Assembly: GCA_035406685.1 (NCBI GenBank)
Contig: DAONLM010000056.1
Span: 1-14,646, forward strand
DNA length: 14,646 nucleotides
From: DAONLM01 sp035406685
GTDB lineage: Bacteria; Spirochaetota; GWE2-31-10; MWDO01
Direction of reading: 5' to 3'
Position numbers and translations under genes: made by a program
The notes under the pieces: model-generated
The model's input: the letters and a program-made list of their open reading frames with translations, nothing else
What the model was told of the DNA's origin: nothing
The model's database searches: none
Shown here: in pieces, positions 14,527-14,646 of the stretch
How the letters are laid out: every line of letters starts with the position of its first letter
Position numbering within the stretch: the first letter of the stretch is position 1

Positions 14527-14646
14527 CCTATGAATGCTTTTAAAGCATCTTTATGATGTTGATTTGTTATTTCATTTTCACAGAAATTTCTCATATAAAA
14601 AGAAAAATCCCCTTGGTCGAAAAATATTTGTTGCAAAATTATAAGC
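14496..14646 (-). CDS. C-terminal end of an unrecognised gene, cut by the window edge
   Basis: The minus strand is open from the window edge to a TAA at 14496-14498, giving 49 codons without a stop in very AT-rich DNA. The residues look like real protein (for example FCENEITNQHHKDALKAF, then TNFYIIDPE at the end). I do not recognise the family and no function is proposed. It is convergent with the lipoprotein gene. Its stop lies inside repeat copy R3. The start is outside the window. Confidence 0.5.
   Translation of the reverse strand, partial: LIILQQIFFDQGDFSFYMRNFCENEITNQHHKDALKAFIGTNFYIIDPE

Noticed and set aside
14322..14543. Plus-strand open frame of 73 codons after the lipoprotein gene
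   Set aside because: It begins inside the lipoprotein gene in another frame and is almost all Lys/Phe/Ile/Asn, as expected from AT-rich intergenic DNA. The opposite strand offers the better coding frame at its end.
14534..14548. Palindrome ATGCTTTTAAAGCAT as a terminator
   Set aside because: It lies inside the coding end of the minus-strand partial gene and no T-run follows on either strand.

Overview
The window is strongly AT-rich bacterial DNA. It reads best as a member of the Spirochaetota, but this is an inference from gene character and no search was run. The clues are a CHASE2-type class III adenylate cyclase, SecD with a long charged insert between its first membrane segment and the LGLDLQGG motif, groEL without an adjacent groES, and lipoprotein signals with loose lipoboxes (LFSC, ILSC). 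It is chromosomal housekeeping DNA with one decayed accessory locus and several degenerate repeats.

Layout. Positions 198-8726 are all on the minus strand. Reading in the direction of transcription, yajC-secD-secF (8726 to 5225) encodes the SecDF-YajC export complex. It is followed by infA (IF-1), rpsU (ribosomal protein bS21), a small lipoprotein gene, groEL with a clear intrinsic terminator, and a two-gene unit of a membrane-anchored lytic transglycosylase and a family 1 beta-glucosidase. Good sigma-70-like promoters sit before yajC, infA and the transglycosylase, and several candidates carry an extended -10 (TGN) element.

Positions 8727-9273 hold no convincing gene. They contain the yajC promoter, an interspersed repeat, a decayed tandem cluster of a GGTCTGTCCC motif, and a 72-codon open frame without an ATG. 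Next comes a secreted right-handed beta-helix protein (10701 to 9274, minus) broken by a single in-frame TAA at 9649-9651; the frame continues to a complete C-terminal anchor-like domain.

After a 393-base divergent intergenic region rich in inverted repeats, two plus-strand genes follow. One is a 908-residue CHASE2 adenylate cyclase with all catalytic residues present. The other is a lipoprotein gene whose start overlaps the cyclase stop. The last 150 bases hold the C-terminal end of an unrecognised minus-strand gene that runs off the window.

Three copies of one degenerate repeat (17-101, 8901-8982, 14471-14526) punctuate the window. Two are in inverted orientation around the housekeeping block and the third overlaps the stop codon of the last gene. 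I did not find a clearly new multi-gene system. The most checkable oddities are the single-stop beta-helix gene, the repeat family, the probable leaderless lipoprotein gene, and the structured DNA upstream of the cyclase.
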